Source: Methylophaga pinxianii (GTDB taxonomy: Bacteria > Pseudomonadota > Gammaproteobacteria > Nitrosococcales > Methylophagaceae). From it: DNA of 64,000 nucleotides. Of this stretch, positions 16,482 through 26,672 are shown piece after piece (within the stretch, counting starts at the first letter, position 1; each line of letters opens with the position of its first letter). The position numbers were made by a program, and so were the translations under genes. The notes under the pieces were generated by a model, which worked only from the letters and a program-made list of their open reading frames with translations, was not told where the DNA came from and ran no database searches. The stretch is from NCBI RefSeq assembly GCF_020447225.1, contig NZ_JAJAEO010000185.1:1-64000 (forward strand), read 5' to 3'.

Positions 16482-17366
16482 ATGAGCAAAGTTAAAGTCG
16501 CTGCAGCACAGTACGATATAGGTTTTTTCAAAGACTGGTCACAATTTACTGATAAATTGACGCAGTGGGTGGCCGAAGCGGTTGAAGAAAAAGCCAAACT
16601 GCTGGTGTTTCCTGAATATGGCAGCATGGAACTGGCCTCAATGTTTGGTGAGGCGGTTTATAAAGATCTGGGTAAACAATTGCACTCCATGCAGGATGTT
16701 TATGCGGATTGGCAGGATTTACATCATCAACTTAGTAAACAATATGATGTGATGATGCTGGCCAGTACATTTCCAGTGCTTCAGGATGATGGCACTTTTC
16801 GCAATCGTGCCAATTTATATGGTCCAGATGGCCTGATCGGTTATCAGGATAAATTGATCATGACGCGCTTTGAAAATGAGCAATGGTTAATCCATCCAGG
16901 TCAGCAGATTAAAGTACTGGATACTGATGTCGGTCGTATTGGTATCAATATCTGTTATGACAGTGAATTCCCGATGATTGCTTATCAACAGGTCAAAGCC
17001 GGCGCAGATTTGATTCTGGCACCAAGTTGCACGGATACACAGGCCGGTTTTCACCGGGTTCGCATTGGATGTCAGGCTCGCGCATTGGAAAATCAATGTT
17101 ATGTCGTGCAATCGCCTACCTTTGGTGAAGCACGCTGGTCAGAAGCGGTAGATGTGAATACCGGTCGTGCCAGTATTTATACGCCGGTGGATTATGGTTT
17201 TCCTGACAACGGCATACTGATTGAAGGTGTGGCAGACAAGCCGGGTTGGGTCTGTGCTGATTTGGATTTGACCGAAATCGCGCGCGTTAGACAGGAAGGA
17301 CAGGTGTTTAATTACCGGGATTGGCCTTTGCAGTACAATTTATCTGGGCCGGACCAAACTCGCTAA
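16482..17366 (+). CDS. Carbon-nitrogen hydrolase (nitrilase superfamily)
   Basis: This 294-residue enzyme has the nitrilase catalytic triad: Glu45 in LVFPEYGSMEL, Lys124 in GYQDKLIMTRFE and Cys158 in GINICYDSEFP. The superfamily hydrolyses amides, nitriles and N-carbamoyl compounds. The specific substrate is unknown; the nearby polyamine genes make N-carbamoylputrescine tempting, but agmatinase already supplies putrescine and the closer partner is the GNAT gene. The ATG at 16482 is preferred to a TTG at 16473. Confidence 0.85.
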   Translation: MSKVKVAAAQYDIGFFKDWSQFTDKLTQWVAEAVEEKAKLLVFPEYGSMELASMFGEAVYKDLGKQLHSMQDVYADWQDLHHQLSKQYDVMMLASTFPVLQDDGTFRNRANLYGPDGLIGYQDKLIMTRFENEQWLIHPGQQIKVLDTDVGRIGINICYDSEFPMIAYQQVKAGADLILAPSCTDTQAGFHRVRIGCQARALENQCYVVQSPTFGEARWSEAVDVNTGRASIYTPVDYGFPDNGILIEGVADKPGWVCADLDLTEIARVRQEGQVFNYRDWPLQYNLSGPDQTR

Positions 17367-17374
17367 ACATATTA

Positions 17375-17403
17375 AACACCGCTGTGATGGCGGTGTTTTT
17401 CTT
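17375..17403 (+). terminator. Rho-independent terminator after the carbon-nitrogen hydrolase
   Basis: AACACCGC / GCGGTGTT with a 7-base loop, followed by TTTCTTT. Confidence 0.85.
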
Positions 17404-17501
17404 TATAGGGGCAATAGCCCTGCAACCTGTGTGGATGCACCAGTTGGCTGTGAAGTATAAAATGTCAGACCTAGATACTTTGAAAATTACAGGAGTCGTG
17501 C

Positions 17502-18584
17502 ATGACTAATCCAGCGCAAATTGAGGAAATCGTCAAAAATTATCAGGATCCTTCGACGCTGATAACCCTGGGCGAGACTCGTGCTACGGTGAAGGTCCTG
17601 CAAGAAAATAATAAGACACAAGTTGATGTGACACTCGGTTATCCTGTTAAAGGTTATGCAGCTGAATTAGCTGAAAACCTCAAGCAATTACTTGAAGCCG
17701 ATGGTGCTCTTAATGTCAGCGTCAATATCGCAACTAAAATTGTAAAACATAAAGTACAGCAAGGCGTTCCTGCACTGGAAAATGTCAAAAATATTATTGC
17801 GGTTGCCTCTGGTAAAGGCGGAGTAGGGAAGTCAACCACTTCAGTCAATCTGGCACTGGCTCTGGCTGCAGAAGGCGCAACAGTTGGGCTTCTGGATGCC
17901 GATATTTATGGACCAAGTCAGCCGCGCATGCTGGGCACCACGCAGCGCCCGGAATCTGTAGATGGCAAATCAATTGAGCCAATTCAAAGCCATGGTATTC
18001 AAAGTATGTCGATTGGTTTTTTAATCGATGAAGAAGAGCCTATGATCTGGCGAGGACCTATGGTGACCCAGGCATTGCAGCAAATGCTTGGAGATACGAA
18101 TTGGAAAGAACTGGATTATCTGGTGATCGACTTACCACCGGGTACCGGCGATATTCAGTTGACCTTGTCACAAAAAGTTCCGGTTAGTGGTGCTGTTATC
18201 GTCACCACCCCGCAGGATATCTCTTTGTTGGATGCCCGTAAGGCATTGAAAATGTTTGAAAAAGTTAAAGTTCCCGTGTTAGGCGTGGTTGAAAATATGA
18301 GCACGCATATCTGCAGCCAATGTGGTCATGAAGAGCATATCTTTGGTGCCGGTGGGGGGCAATCCATGGCGGATCAATATGGCGTCAACATGCTGGGAAG
18401 TCTCCCTCTGGATATTCATATTCGTGAGGATGCCGATAGCGGTCAGCCAACGGTTGTCAAAGATCCGGAGGGTGACATTGCATTGGCCTATCGCGTCATC
18501 GCGCGTCGCATTGCTGCGAATTTGGCCATGCAGGGCAAAAATTATGCGGCTGCATTCCCGAATATAGTTATCAAGAACGACTAA
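17502..18584 (+). CDS. mrp: Iron-sulfur cluster carrier ATPase Mrp/ApbC
   Basis: The 360-residue protein has an N-terminal MIP18/DUF59 domain (to about 90) and a deviant Walker A P-loop GKGGVGKST at 104-112, then [13 protein letters not shown], and the cluster-binding Cys271-x-x-Cys274 (CSQC). This matches Mrp/NBP35-type carriers that hold and deliver [4Fe-4S] clusters. An AGGAG ribosome binding site precedes the ATG. It lies just upstream of dcd, as in other Gammaproteobacteria. Confidence 0.95.
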   Translation: MTNPAQIEEIVKNYQDPSTLITLGETRATVKVLQENNKTQVDVTLGYPVKGYAAELAENLKQLLEADGALNVSVNIATKIVKHKVQQGVPALENVKNIIAVASGKGGVGKSTTSVNLALALAAEGATVGLLDADIYGPSQPRMLGTTQRPESVDGKSIEPIQSHGIQSMSIGFLIDEEEPMIWRGPMVTQALQQMLGDTNWKELDYLVIDLPPGTGDIQLTLSQKVPVSGAVIVTTPQDISLLDARKALKMFEKVKVPVLGVVENMSTHICSQCGHEEHIFGAGGGQSMADQYGVNMLGSLPLDIHIREDADSGQPTVVKDPEGDIALAYRVIARRIAANLAMQGKNYAAAFPNIVIKND

Positions 18585-18625
18585 TCAGGCTATCATCATC
18601 ATCTTTTGAGCTTAACAGACGGACT

Positions 18626-19192
18626 ATGAGCATAAAATCAGATAAATGGATCCGCCGTATGGCGGAACAGCACGGTATGATTTCACCGTTTGAACCCGGC
18701 CAGGTTCGTGAACATGAAGGGCAACGTATTATCTCTTATGGCACGTCCAGTTATGGTTACGATGTGCGTTGCTCGACCGAGTTTAAAATTTTTACCAATA
18801 TCAACTCAGCCATTGTCGACCCCAAAAATTTTGATGCCAGCAGCTTTGTCGATATTAATTCCGATGTCTGTATTATCCCGCCAAACTCCTTTGCATTGGC
18901 CCGTACTATCGAATCATTCAAAATTCCGCGTAATGTATTAACGGTTTGTTTGGGTAAATCCACTTATGCCAGATGCGGCATTATCGTGAATGTGACACCA
19001 CTGGAGCCTGAGTGGGAAGGACAGGTAACGCTGGAATTTTCCAATACGACGCCCTTGCCTGCCAAGATTTATGCCCACGAAGGCGTAGCACAAATGTTGT
19101 TCTTTGAGTCAGATGAAATCTGTGAGACCTCCTATGCTGATCGAGCTGGTAAATACCAGGGACAGCAGGGCGTGACTTTACCGAAATCCTGA
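18626..19192 (+). CDS. dcd: dCTP deaminase
   Basis: Dcd deaminates dCTP to dUTP for thymidylate synthesis. The 188-residue sequence carries the usual markers [20 protein letters not shown] split across the active site, [41 protein letters not shown], and the C-terminal [15 protein letters not shown]. Length equals that of known enzymes (about 188-193). It follows mrp closely and precedes a WD40 lipoprotein gene by 5 bases. Confidence 0.97.
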   Translation: MSIKSDKWIRRMAEQHGMISPFEPGQVREHEGQRIISYGTSSYGYDVRCSTEFKIFTNINSAIVDPKNFDASSFVDINSDVCIIPPNSFALARTIESFKIPRNVLTVCLGKSTYARCGIIVNVTPLEPEWEGQVTLEFSNTTPLPAKIYAHEGVAQMLFFESDEICETSYADRAGKYQGQQGVTLPKS

Positions 19193-19197
19193 TTGGA

Positions 19198-20238
19198 ATG
19201 ATGTCAATGAGTTATATCAGCAGATTCATAGTTCCCGGCCTGCTTTTATTACTCAGTGGTTGTGAACAGCGTCCCCAGCAAACCTATGAGTGGCAACATA
19301 GTGAAGGAAGTTATGCGGCGGCTTTTTCATCTGATGGCAAATATTTGCTGTCAGCAGATGTAGATGCCGCTGCCCGACTGTGGGATCTGCAAACAAATCA
19401 AGTCAAATACAGTTGGCAGAGTGAACAGAAGGAAACTATTCGCAGTACTTCGGTTGCCTTGGCTCAGTCCAGTCCATTAGCTGCTACTGTTGAGCTCGAT
19501 ACGGTTATGTTATGGAATACGGCAACAGGTATGCCGGAAAATCGACTGACATTTCCACTGAGAGTGAAAGCACTGGATATTTCTCCAGATGGTCAATTTT
19601 TATTATTGGCGTTGGCCGACAGTACAGCGATATATTTTGATATTAAATCCAATCGTGTTCTCAAGGTGTTTGAACATGATGGTGCCGCCGTAGATTCACC
19701 CGTTAAACATCCGATTAACAGTGTTGCTATCTCTCCTGATGGTAAAACGGCATTAACCGGGGGAGATGATCGTACAGCCAGATTATGGGATTTGCAGACG
19801 GGGAAAGAATTACAAAACTGGCTGCATGGCAATACCGTAAATCTGGTGAAATTTGATCCACAGAGTCGGTATGCTTTTACTGCTGCCGATAACGATCATG
19901 CTTATATCTGGTCGTTAGCAGATGGTAGCCAACAAGCTCAGTTACGCAGTTCGGCCTGGCCCAAAAGTATGCCCATTCCGGATTTTCCTGTATTTACCAC
20001 GACCACCACAGCCGTCAATTTCTCGGAGGATGGTATGTTACTGGTTACAGGGCATGCCGCAGAACGCATCTGTGTCTGGCAACTCCCTCAGGGGGATAAA
20101 TTACGCTGTTGGAAAGCCAGTCGAAAAAATCCACTTAACCCCGGTATGGTCATTCAAGCAGTGGCTTTTGATGCGAATGCCAGCAGTGTATTAAGTATTT
20201 CTGGTACGGGCATCGCGCAGCAATGGCAGTGGAGATAA
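19198..20238 (+). CDS. WD40-repeat lipoprotein
   Basis: The 346-residue product has a lipoprotein signal with lipobox LSGC (Cys22 if started at 19198; starts at 19201 and 19207 are equally possible). The rest is a beta-propeller of WD40 repeats: segments ending in ARLWDLQTN, VMLWNTATG, ARLWDLQTG, AYIWSLADG, and ICVWQLPQG, roughly 40 residues apart, each led by a FSSDGKYLL-type strand. No enzyme motif is present, so it is probably a protein-interaction platform in the periplasm or on the outer membrane. Confidence 0.85.
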   Translation: MMSMSYISRFIVPGLLLLLSGCEQRPQQTYEWQHSEGSYAAAFSSDGKYLLSADVDAAARLWDLQTNQVKYSWQSEQKETIRSTSVALAQSSPLAATVELDTVMLWNTATGMPENRLTFPLRVKALDISPDGQFLLLALADSTAIYFDIKSNRVLKVFEHDGAAVDSPVKHPINSVAISPDGKTALTGGDDRTARLWDLQTGKELQNWLHGNTVNLVKFDPQSRYAFTAADNDHAYIWSLADGSQQAQLRSSAWPKSMPIPDFPVFTTTTTAVNFSEDGMLLVTGHAAERICVWQLPQGDKLRCWKASRKNPLNPGMVIQAVAFDANASSVLSISGTGIAQQWQWR

Positions 20239-20243
20239 AACAG

Positions 20244-20561
20244 ATGTACAAACTGATTTTTTTTGTTCCTGAAACGCATAAAGAGTTGGTCAAAGAGGCC
20301 ATATTTAATGTTGGGGCAGGTCATTTTGATGGATATGACTGTTGTAGTTGGGAAACACTGGGCGTCGGGCAATTTCGACCTTTGGCCGGCAGCCAGCCGT
20401 TTATTGGTGAAAGTGGAAAAATTGAACAGGTAAACGAATATCGGGTTGAGACAATTTGTTCGAACGACACTATCAAAGCTGTTGTCTCAGCTTTGAAACT
20501 TGCCCATCCATACGAAGAGCCTGCTTATCAGTATTGGCCTGTAAATCAAGAGGAATTCTAA
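20244..20561 (+). CDS. YqfO/NIF3-type CutA-like small protein
   Basis: A 105-residue protein with YKLIFFVPETHKELVKEAIFNVGAGHFDGYDCCSWETLGVGQFRPLAGSQPFIGESG, matching the ACT/CutA-like insert of the NIF3 (YqfO) family, here as a free-standing domain. The end (LKLAHPYEEPAYQYWPV) is typical. Function is unknown; metal or nucleotide binding has been proposed for the family. The ATG at 20244 has GGAG 9 bases upstream and avoids overlap with the WD40 gene; the ATG at 20223 is an alternative. Confidence 0.85.
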   Translation: MYKLIFFVPETHKELVKEAIFNVGAGHFDGYDCCSWETLGVGQFRPLAGSQPFIGESGKIEQVNEYRVETICSNDTIKAVVSALKLAHPYEEPAYQYWPVNQEEF

Positions 20562-20565
20562 TTTA

Positions 20566-23217
20566 ATGAACGCACCTGCGTCCCCAAAAACAATTCGTCT
20601 CGCGGATTACACTGTTCCATCTTTTCTGGTCGACACGGTTGATCTGCATTTCGATTTGGATGCTTCAACCACTCGCGTGACCAGCATTCTGAGTATGCGA
20701 CGTAATTCAAAAGGACCTGGTGAAGATTGTGTATTAAATGGCGAGCATCTGAAGCTGGTTAGTATCAAGCTCGATGGTCGCACTCTGACAGCAGCGGAAT
20801 TTCAACGGTCGAATACCCAACTTGTTTTGCCACAACTTCCAGATACTTTTCAGCTGGAAATTGTGACTGAAATTTATCCTGATCAAAATACGGCGTTAGA
20901 GGGGTTGTATCACTCTGGCGCTCTGGTTTGCACACAATGCGAAGCAGAAGGTTTTCGTCGTATTACCTATTACCCGGATCGTCCAGATGTCATGGCGGTA
21001 TTTACCGTCAGTATCATGGCTGATAAACAGAAATGGCCGATTCTGTTATCTAACGGGAATCTGCAAGAGCAGGGTGAAACGGATGATGGACGTCATTGGG
21101 TCCGCTGGCATGATCCTCATCCTAAACCTTGTTATCTGTTTGCCCTGGTTGCAGGTGATTTATATATGCAACAGGACTCTTTCACCACAGCAAGTGGACG
21201 TGAAGTTACCTTACAGATCTATGTGGATAAAGAAAACCACGATAAATGTGATCATGCATTAATGTCTTTAAAACAATCCATGCAGTGGGATGAAGAGACC
21301 TATGGTCGTGAGTACGATTTAGATGTCTTTATGATAGTGGCTGTTAATGATTTCAACATGGGAGCCATGGAAAATAAAGGGCTGAATATATTTAATGCAG
21401 CCTGTGTTCTGGCCAGTCCCAAAACCGCGACCGATAATGATTTTTATACGATCCAAAGCATTGTCGGTCACGAATATTTCCATAACTGGTCCGGTAATCG
21501 TGTGACCTGCCGTGACTGGTTCCAGTTAAGCCTTAAAGAAGGCTTTACCGTAATGCGGGATCAGTCTTTCAGTGCCGATTTAAATTCAGCTGCAGTACAA
21601 CGGATTGATGATGTTGATCAATTGCGCAGCCTACAATTTGCTGAAGATGCCGGTCCGATGGCGCATCCCGTCAGACCCGATAGCTATATTGAGATCAGTA
21701 ACTTTTATACCGTGACCATTTACGAGAAAGGCGCGGAAGTGGTGCGCATGATCAAAACACTCGTGGGTGAGGAAGGTTTTCGTAAAGGCACAGATCTGTA
21801 TTTTGATCGGCATGATGGTCAGGCGGTGACCACCGATGACTTCGTCAAAGCCATGGAAGATGCCAACCAGATTGATCTGACCCAGTTCAAACGTTGGTAT
21901 ACCCAGGCAGGAACCCCTGAAATTACCGCAACGTATCACTATGACGCTACTAATAAAGTGCTCTCTTTGACCTTGCGTCAGTCCTGTCCTGCTACACCTG
22001 GCCAGGTGGAAAAACAACCGTTTCTGATTCCGATAGCCATGGGCTTGCTCGATCAACAAGGGCAAAGCCTGCCTTTGCAACTGGAAAATGAAGCTCAGGC
22101 GTATGCTTCCGATACCCGCGTTTTACAACTGCGTGAGACGGAACAGACATTTCAATTTATCAATGTCGAACAACAGCCGATCATTTCTTTACTTCGCGGA
22201 TTTTCAGCACCGGTCAAATTACACATCGAACGTGATAATGAAGAACTGGCGTTTTTAATGGTCCATGAAAAAGACAGCTTTAATCGTTGGGATGCAGGAC
22301 AAAGCCTGTTTATACAAATCATGTTGTCATTGATTAGCGATTATCAGCAAGCTATCTCACTGAACTTACCGGATATTTTGATAAAGCAGTGCGCTGCCGT
22401 ATTGGAAGATAAAAATGCTGATCCTGCATTAGTGGCGCGCATGCTGACATTGCCTTCTGAGAACTACCTGGCTGCGCAGATGAAAGTGGCAGATGTGGAT
22501 GCTATTCATCATGTTCGTAAATTTGTAAAAGATACCTTGGCACATCAGCTGAAAAAGCAATTTGATGCTTTATATCAACAGCATAATTTGCCTAATGTGC
22601 CTTACCAATTTAATTCAGAACATATGGGACGACGTAGCCTGAAAAATGTCTGTCTGGGTTATCTGATGGCAACTGGCGATCCAATGCAAACACAGCGTTG
22701 TTTAAAACAGATGAAACAGGCTGACAATATGACTGACACGTTGTCCGGATTGCGTTTAATGGTCGATCAACCCGGTAGCGAACGTGAGCATGCCTTGAGG
22801 GCATTTTATGAACAATGGCAGCATGACCGTCAGGTGGTTGATAAATGGCTCACAGTACAGGCTTTATCAAGCCTTCCTGATACATTGATACGTATTAAAG
22901 GTTTGATGAAACATCCTGCGTTTAGTATCAAAAACCCCAATAATGTTCGCGCCTTGATTGGTCAGTTCTGTCGCAATAATCCCGCAGCATTTCATGCAAT
23001 AGATGGCAGTGGTTATCGTTTTCTGGCCGATCAGATTTTGGTGTTGGATAAGCTTAATCCTCAAGTTGCTTCGCGGCAATTGGGGGCTTTTAATTCCTGG
23101 CGTCGTTATGATCCAAAACGTCAGCAACTGATGAAGGATGCTTTACAAAATATTGCCCAACAGCCCGATCTGTCTTCGGATGTTTACGAAATCGTTAATA
23201 AATATCTGGCGGATTAA
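20566..23217 (+). CDS. pepN: Aminopeptidase N (M1 family)
   Basis: PepN removes N-terminal residues from peptides in the cytoplasm. The 883-residue length is near the E. coli enzyme (870). The exopeptidase motif MGAMENKG and the zinc site His302-Glu-x-x-His306 with Glu325 (HEYFHNW...LKEG) are intact, and the C-terminal helical domain is full-length. The YqfO-like gene ends four bases before. The stop overlaps the next ATG by one base. Confidence 0.97.
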   Translation: MNAPASPKTIRLADYTVPSFLVDTVDLHFDLDASTTRVTSILSMRRNSKGPGEDCVLNGEHLKLVSIKLDGRTLTAAEFQRSNTQLVLPQLPDTFQLEIVTEIYPDQNTALEGLYHSGALVCTQCEAEGFRRITYYPDRPDVMAVFTVSIMADKQKWPILLSNGNLQEQGETDDGRHWVRWHDPHPKPCYLFALVAGDLYMQQDSFTTASGREVTLQIYVDKENHDKCDHALMSLKQSMQWDEETYGREYDLDVFMIVAVNDFNMGAMENKGLNIFNAACVLASPKTATDNDFYTIQSIVGHEYFHNWSGNRVTCRDWFQLSLKEGFTVMRDQSFSADLNSAAVQRIDDVDQLRSLQFAEDAGPMAHPVRPDSYIEISNFYTVTIYEKGAEVVRMIKTLVGEEGFRKGTDLYFDRHDGQAVTTDDFVKAMEDANQIDLTQFKRWYTQAGTPEITATYHYDATNKVLSLTLRQSCPATPGQVEKQPFLIPIAMGLLDQQGQSLPLQLENEAQAYASDTRVLQLRETEQTFQFINVEQQPIISLLRGFSAPVKLHIERDNEELAFLMVHEKDSFNRWDAGQSLFIQIMLSLISDYQQAISLNLPDILIKQCAAVLEDKNADPALVARMLTLPSENYLAAQMKVADVDAIHHVRKFVKDTLAHQLKKQFDALYQQHNLPNVPYQFNSEHMGRRSLKNVCLGYLMATGDPMQTQRCLKQMKQADNMTDTLSGLRLMVDQPGSEREHALRAFYEQWQHDRQVVDKWLTVQALSSLPDTLIRIKGLMKHPAFSIKNPNNVRALIGQFCRNNPAAFHAIDGSGYRFLADQILVLDKLNPQVASRQLGAFNSWRRYDPKRQQLMKDALQNIAQQPDLSSDVYEIVNKYLAD

Positions 23218-23654
23218 TGAAATTTGAATTACACCCTCAGCTTGCTGCTGACACGTTTGTAGTCGGCGACTTACCTCTTTGCCGGGTCTTATTAATGAAT
23301 GACGCTCGATTCCCCTGGCTCATTCTGGTACCCCGCCGCATCGATGTTAGTGAGGTCTATGATTTAGCGATGCAAGATCAGCAATTATTGTGGCAGGAGT
23401 CAGCCTTGGTAGCAGAAAAATTAATGAAATTGACTCAGGCCGACAAAATGAATCTGGCGGCACTGGGCAATGTAGTTCCGCAGTTGCATGTACATCATGT
23501 GGCGCGATTTAAAACGGATGTTGTGTGGCCAAATCCCATCTGGGGTCAGGGAAAAGCTGAACCTTATACTGACGCAGATAAACAACAGATGCTGCGTAAC
23601 TTAAGTGAGATGTTTAGAGGTTTTTTCGTTAGTGGTCAAATCCTTAACGTTTAG
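23217..23654 (+). CDS. HIT-domain protein
   Basis: The 145-residue protein has the histidine-triad region QLHVHHVARFKTDVVWPNPIWG. The pattern H-V-H-H differs from the strict HxHxH motif, as in a recognised proteobacterial HIT subgroup. HIT proteins hydrolyse or transfer nucleotides; the substrate here is unknown. It overlaps pepN by one base and its end overlaps the DUF2835 gene, so the three form one operon. Confidence 0.85.
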   Translation: MKFELHPQLAADTFVVGDLPLCRVLLMNDARFPWLILVPRRIDVSEVYDLAMQDQQLLWQESALVAEKLMKLTQADKMNLAALGNVVPQLHVHHVARFKTDVVWPNPIWGQGKAEPYTDADKQQMLRNLSEMFRGFFVSGQILNV

Positions 23655-23859
23655 ACTCAATGTCGGTAGAGAAGAAGCTATGCGTTATTACCGCGGTGAA
23701 GCCTCATCGGTAGTAGCAAGAGCTGATTCGGGGCAGTCGTTACAGTTTCCCGCGATTCATGTTCGTCGTTTTATTACTCAAAACGGTATTCATGGCCGTT
23801 TTCGTATTCACTTTGACAGCAATCATAAACTGCTAAATATAGAGCGAGTTGCAGATTAA
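23632..23859 (+). CDS. DUF2835-family small protein
   Basis: The sequence SLTFRLNVGREEAMRYYRGEASSVV, QFPAIHVRRFITQNGIHGRFRIHFD and KLLNIERV matches DUF2835 proteins of about 70 residues, common in Gammaproteobacteria and without known function. A GTG at 23632, inside the end of the HIT gene and behind AGAGG, gives a 75-residue protein that keeps the whole domain; the ATG at 23680 would delete its first strand. The stop codon overlaps the stop of the convergent sensor gene. Confidence 0.75.
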   Translation: MVKSLTFRLNVGREEAMRYYRGEASSVVARADSGQSLQFPAIHVRRFITQNGIHGRFRIHFDSNHKLLNIERVAD

Positions 23860-26663
23860 TGTTGAGTATCGCTATTCAATAGCTCTGGCTGTGGGCGACC
23901 GATATGATAGCCTTGTGCATAATCCACTCCGATGTTACGTAACATCATCAAAATCTCTTCGTTTTCAACAAATTCAGCGATGGTTTTTTTGCCCATGCCT
24001 TTTGCAACATCGACTAGGGCATTAACAAATAAACGGTCATCCGGGTTGTCACAGATATGACGAATAAATGCCCCGTCAATCTTCACAATTCCAACCGGCA
24101 ACTCCCGCATGTAGCGGAAAGAAGCAAACCCGGTTCCAAAGTCATCTAATGAAAACTGGCAGCCGAGTTTATTGATTTTTTGCATCATCTCTTTTGCTTG
24201 ACCGTAATCAGCGACAGCCGCAGTTTCAGTTAATTCAAAAATGAGATTCTCTGGTTTAGCGCCGGTTTCACGAAGTAATCGTTTCAGACGCGGCAATAAC
24301 TCCGGATCGGATGTCGCATGTGCTGAGAGATTTAATGATAATGAAATTGGTGTGGCTAGCTGATCAAACTCAGCCTGTTTGCTGATGCCCATTTTTAATA
24401 CATGATGATCTATCTGATGTATCAAACCGGTTTTTTCAGCCACTTCGATAAAACTACCCGGCATGTGTAAGGTGCCATCAGCATCTTCAAGTCGTAATAA
24501 TGCTTCATAATGGCTAATTTGATTATTACTGAGATTAAGAATGGGTTGGTAGTGGAAAATGAACCGTTGATTCTTTTCGGCCAATGCATCGGTGATTTTT
24601 TGTTTCCAAAAAATCCGATTTTGCAAATGACTGCGGGTTTTATCATCGATATTAAATGTATGCCAGGTATTTTTACCCTTGGCTTTGGCCTGATACATTG
24701 CCAAATCGGCATTGCTCAATAAGGTGTCTACTCCATGCTCAGCCATCGGGAATTCCACTAGGCCGATACTGGATGAGATGTGATAGCTAACATGTTGATA
24801 AATAAAGTTTAGCTCAGCCAGTTGTACAGCAATTTTTTTACAAAACTGCTCAGCCCCTTTTAAGTCAGTATGTGGCAGTATGACAGCAAACTCATCGCCA
24901 CCAAGTCGAGCGACCAAGTCGGTAGATCGGGTCACTTTACTTAAAACCTGGGCAACACGTTTGAGTAATTGGTCACCAATATTGTGACCACAACTGTCGT
25001 TTAAATCCTTGAACTGATCCAGATCCAGAAACAGTAGAACGCCTTTACTGCCATCACTTTCAGCATTCAATAGAATACGTTCGAATTCGGTATTGAATTT
25101 AAACCGATTGAATAATCCTGTTAATGCATCGTGTTCCGCCATCCAGAGAATCTGATCTTCATTATGTTTTTTCTCGGTAATATCCACACCAACCGATAAA
25201 ATGACTGATTCATTGTTCTGCACATTCAGACTGGAATGCATCCAGGAGACAACTCGAACATTGTCTTGATGATGAATAAAATCCGCTTCTATCTGCTGGA
25301 CATCTGAGCGATGTTCTATAATGTCACTGAGTGCCTGGTAGATATGAGGCCATTCCTCCGCCGAGAAAAAACTTTGTATGGGCGAACTGATAACGTCGCT
25401 GGCCTTTATGCCGGTAATTCGTTCGGCGTATTGGTTGAATGAGGTTATACGACATTGCCGATCAAGCGTGATAATGATCAGCTGAGCAGTGTTGATAAGG
25501 TTTTTAACAAAATCTCTTTCTTGCTGTAGTGCTAACGTTTGTTGTTCTACTGAGCCATGCAATTGTTCCAGCTGTGTGGTGAGCGTTACCGTCGCTGTTT
25601 CCAATAAATCGAGTTCATCAGTGGAATGATGATTGTCGGGGATAGCAATTGCCTGCCGAACAGATTGATATTGTTGTTTGGCCAGCAGGGGAAGGGCCCT
25701 GGACACTCTGGCGAGTCGTCTTAACGGCATGGAGATAAATAAGAATAACAATATGCCCAGCAACACGAGACTCAGAATAGCAAACAAGATGTTACGGACT
25801 AACGAGTCATGGATTTCTTTTTGTTGTTCGCTGATGTTTTCCATGATGACAAACATCACATCCTCACTGCCTTCTGGTCGAATCATGTTGAATTCGATAG
25901 GTAAACCAGCAGGCCGCATAATATGATTTTGCATATTATGGAAGTCGTGTTGATGAATCTTGCCAAACTGTTGTAAGTATTCAATATTTTTGTCAAAGTG
26001 ACTAAGCGCATGAACATACTTATGCCAGGAAGGAAGGTAACGGTATCCGGTTGTCTCGTCGCCGGAATAGGTTGAAAGGATGGCAAGGTCAGCACCGGTT
26101 TTGGCTGAAAATCCCAGCAAAATCTGACTGATGTCGTAACCAAGAAGCAGCACATACTCAATCTGATTGTCACTGAGAATCGGAATTAACAGGTATTGAC
26201 GACAGTTGTGTTGACAATCCACTGTACTGTAACTGGTTTCAGAGTCCGCGGTTTGTACCACAAGTGGACGGATTGATTCTGGAACGTCTGAACCCCATCC
26301 GCCTAAAAAATTGCCGTCATGCTTATAGACTTGCGCCACACTCAAATTCCAGCCCAGTTCTAATTCACTTTGTTGACTATTAATAAGATTGAGTAGCTCA
26401 GTCGAACCATTATCTTTACTGATGGGAACCAAGACAAACTCTGCTAGACGCTGTAGCTCATTTTTACTTGATTCCAGCTGACCATCAAGATATTGATGGT
26501 ATTGCTGCTGAATCTGATCGCGCACAAAGCTGAACTTATGCTGCATATCCCAGTAAATCATGATGGGAAAACTGATATTCAGTAACAGCAGCAAACCGCC
26601 GAATACCAACGCGAATTTCCATTTAAGGCTGAAGAATCGTGAAGCAGGCTCGGTTCGTGTCAT
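23856..26663 (-). CDS. Membrane sensor with PAS, GGDEF and EAL domains
   Basis: A 935-residue protein with an N-terminal membrane helix (about 13-33), a large periplasmic sensor region, a second helix near 290-312, a HAMP-like linker, a PAS domain (about 385-500), a GGDEF domain (RLGGDEF near 588) and an EAL domain (EALLRLE near 718, DDFGTGFASF). The GGDEF motif is canonical and has RxxD five residues upstream (RSTD), the c-di-GMP inhibition site. The EAL residues look complete, so it could both make and break c-di-GMP. It is the last gene of a three-gene minus-strand group with a porin and a binding protein. Confidence 0.9.
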   Translation of the reverse strand: MTRTEPASRFFSLKWKFALVFGGLLLLLNISFPIMIYWDMQHKFSFVRDQIQQQYHQYLDGQLESSKNELQRLAEFVLVPISKDNGSTELLNLINSQQSELELGWNLSVAQVYKHDGNFLGGWGSDVPESIRPLVVQTADSETSYSTVDCQHNCRQYLLIPILSDNQIEYVLLLGYDISQILLGFSAKTGADLAILSTYSGDETTGYRYLPSWHKYVHALSHFDKNIEYLQQFGKIHQHDFHNMQNHIMRPAGLPIEFNMIRPEGSEDVMFVIMENISEQQKEIHDSLVRNILFAILSLVLLGILLFLFISMPLRRLARVSRALPLLAKQQYQSVRQAIAIPDNHHSTDELDLLETATVTLTTQLEQLHGSVEQQTLALQQERDFVKNLINTAQLIIITLDRQCRITSFNQYAERITGIKASDVISSPIQSFFSAEEWPHIYQALSDIIEHRSDVQQIEADFIHHQDNVRVVSWMHSSLNVQNNESVILSVGVDITEKKHNEDQILWMAEHDALTGLFNRFKFNTEFERILLNAESDGSKGVLLFLDLDQFKDLNDSCGHNIGDQLLKRVAQVLSKVTRSTDLVARLGGDEFAVILPHTDLKGAEQFCKKIAVQLAELNFIYQHVSYHISSSIGLVEFPMAEHGVDTLLSNADLAMYQAKAKGKNTWHTFNIDDKTRSHLQNRIFWKQKITDALAEKNQRFIFHYQPILNLSNNQISHYEALLRLEDADGTLHMPGSFIEVAEKTGLIHQIDHHVLKMGISKQAEFDQLATPISLSLNLSAHATSDPELLPRLKRLLRETGAKPENLIFELTETAAVADYGQAKEMMQKINKLGCQFSLDDFGTGFASFRYMRELPVGIVKIDGAFIRHICDNPDDRLFVNALVDVAKGMGKKTIAEFVENEEILMMLRNIGVDYAQGYHIGRPQPELLNSDTQH

Positions 26664-26672
26664 GGAATTACA

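Noticed and set aside
17321-17509. Open frame between the hydrolase and mrp
   Set aside because: It overlaps the hydrolase end and reads through the terminator stem; the hydrophobic stretch is encoded by the hairpin and T-run.
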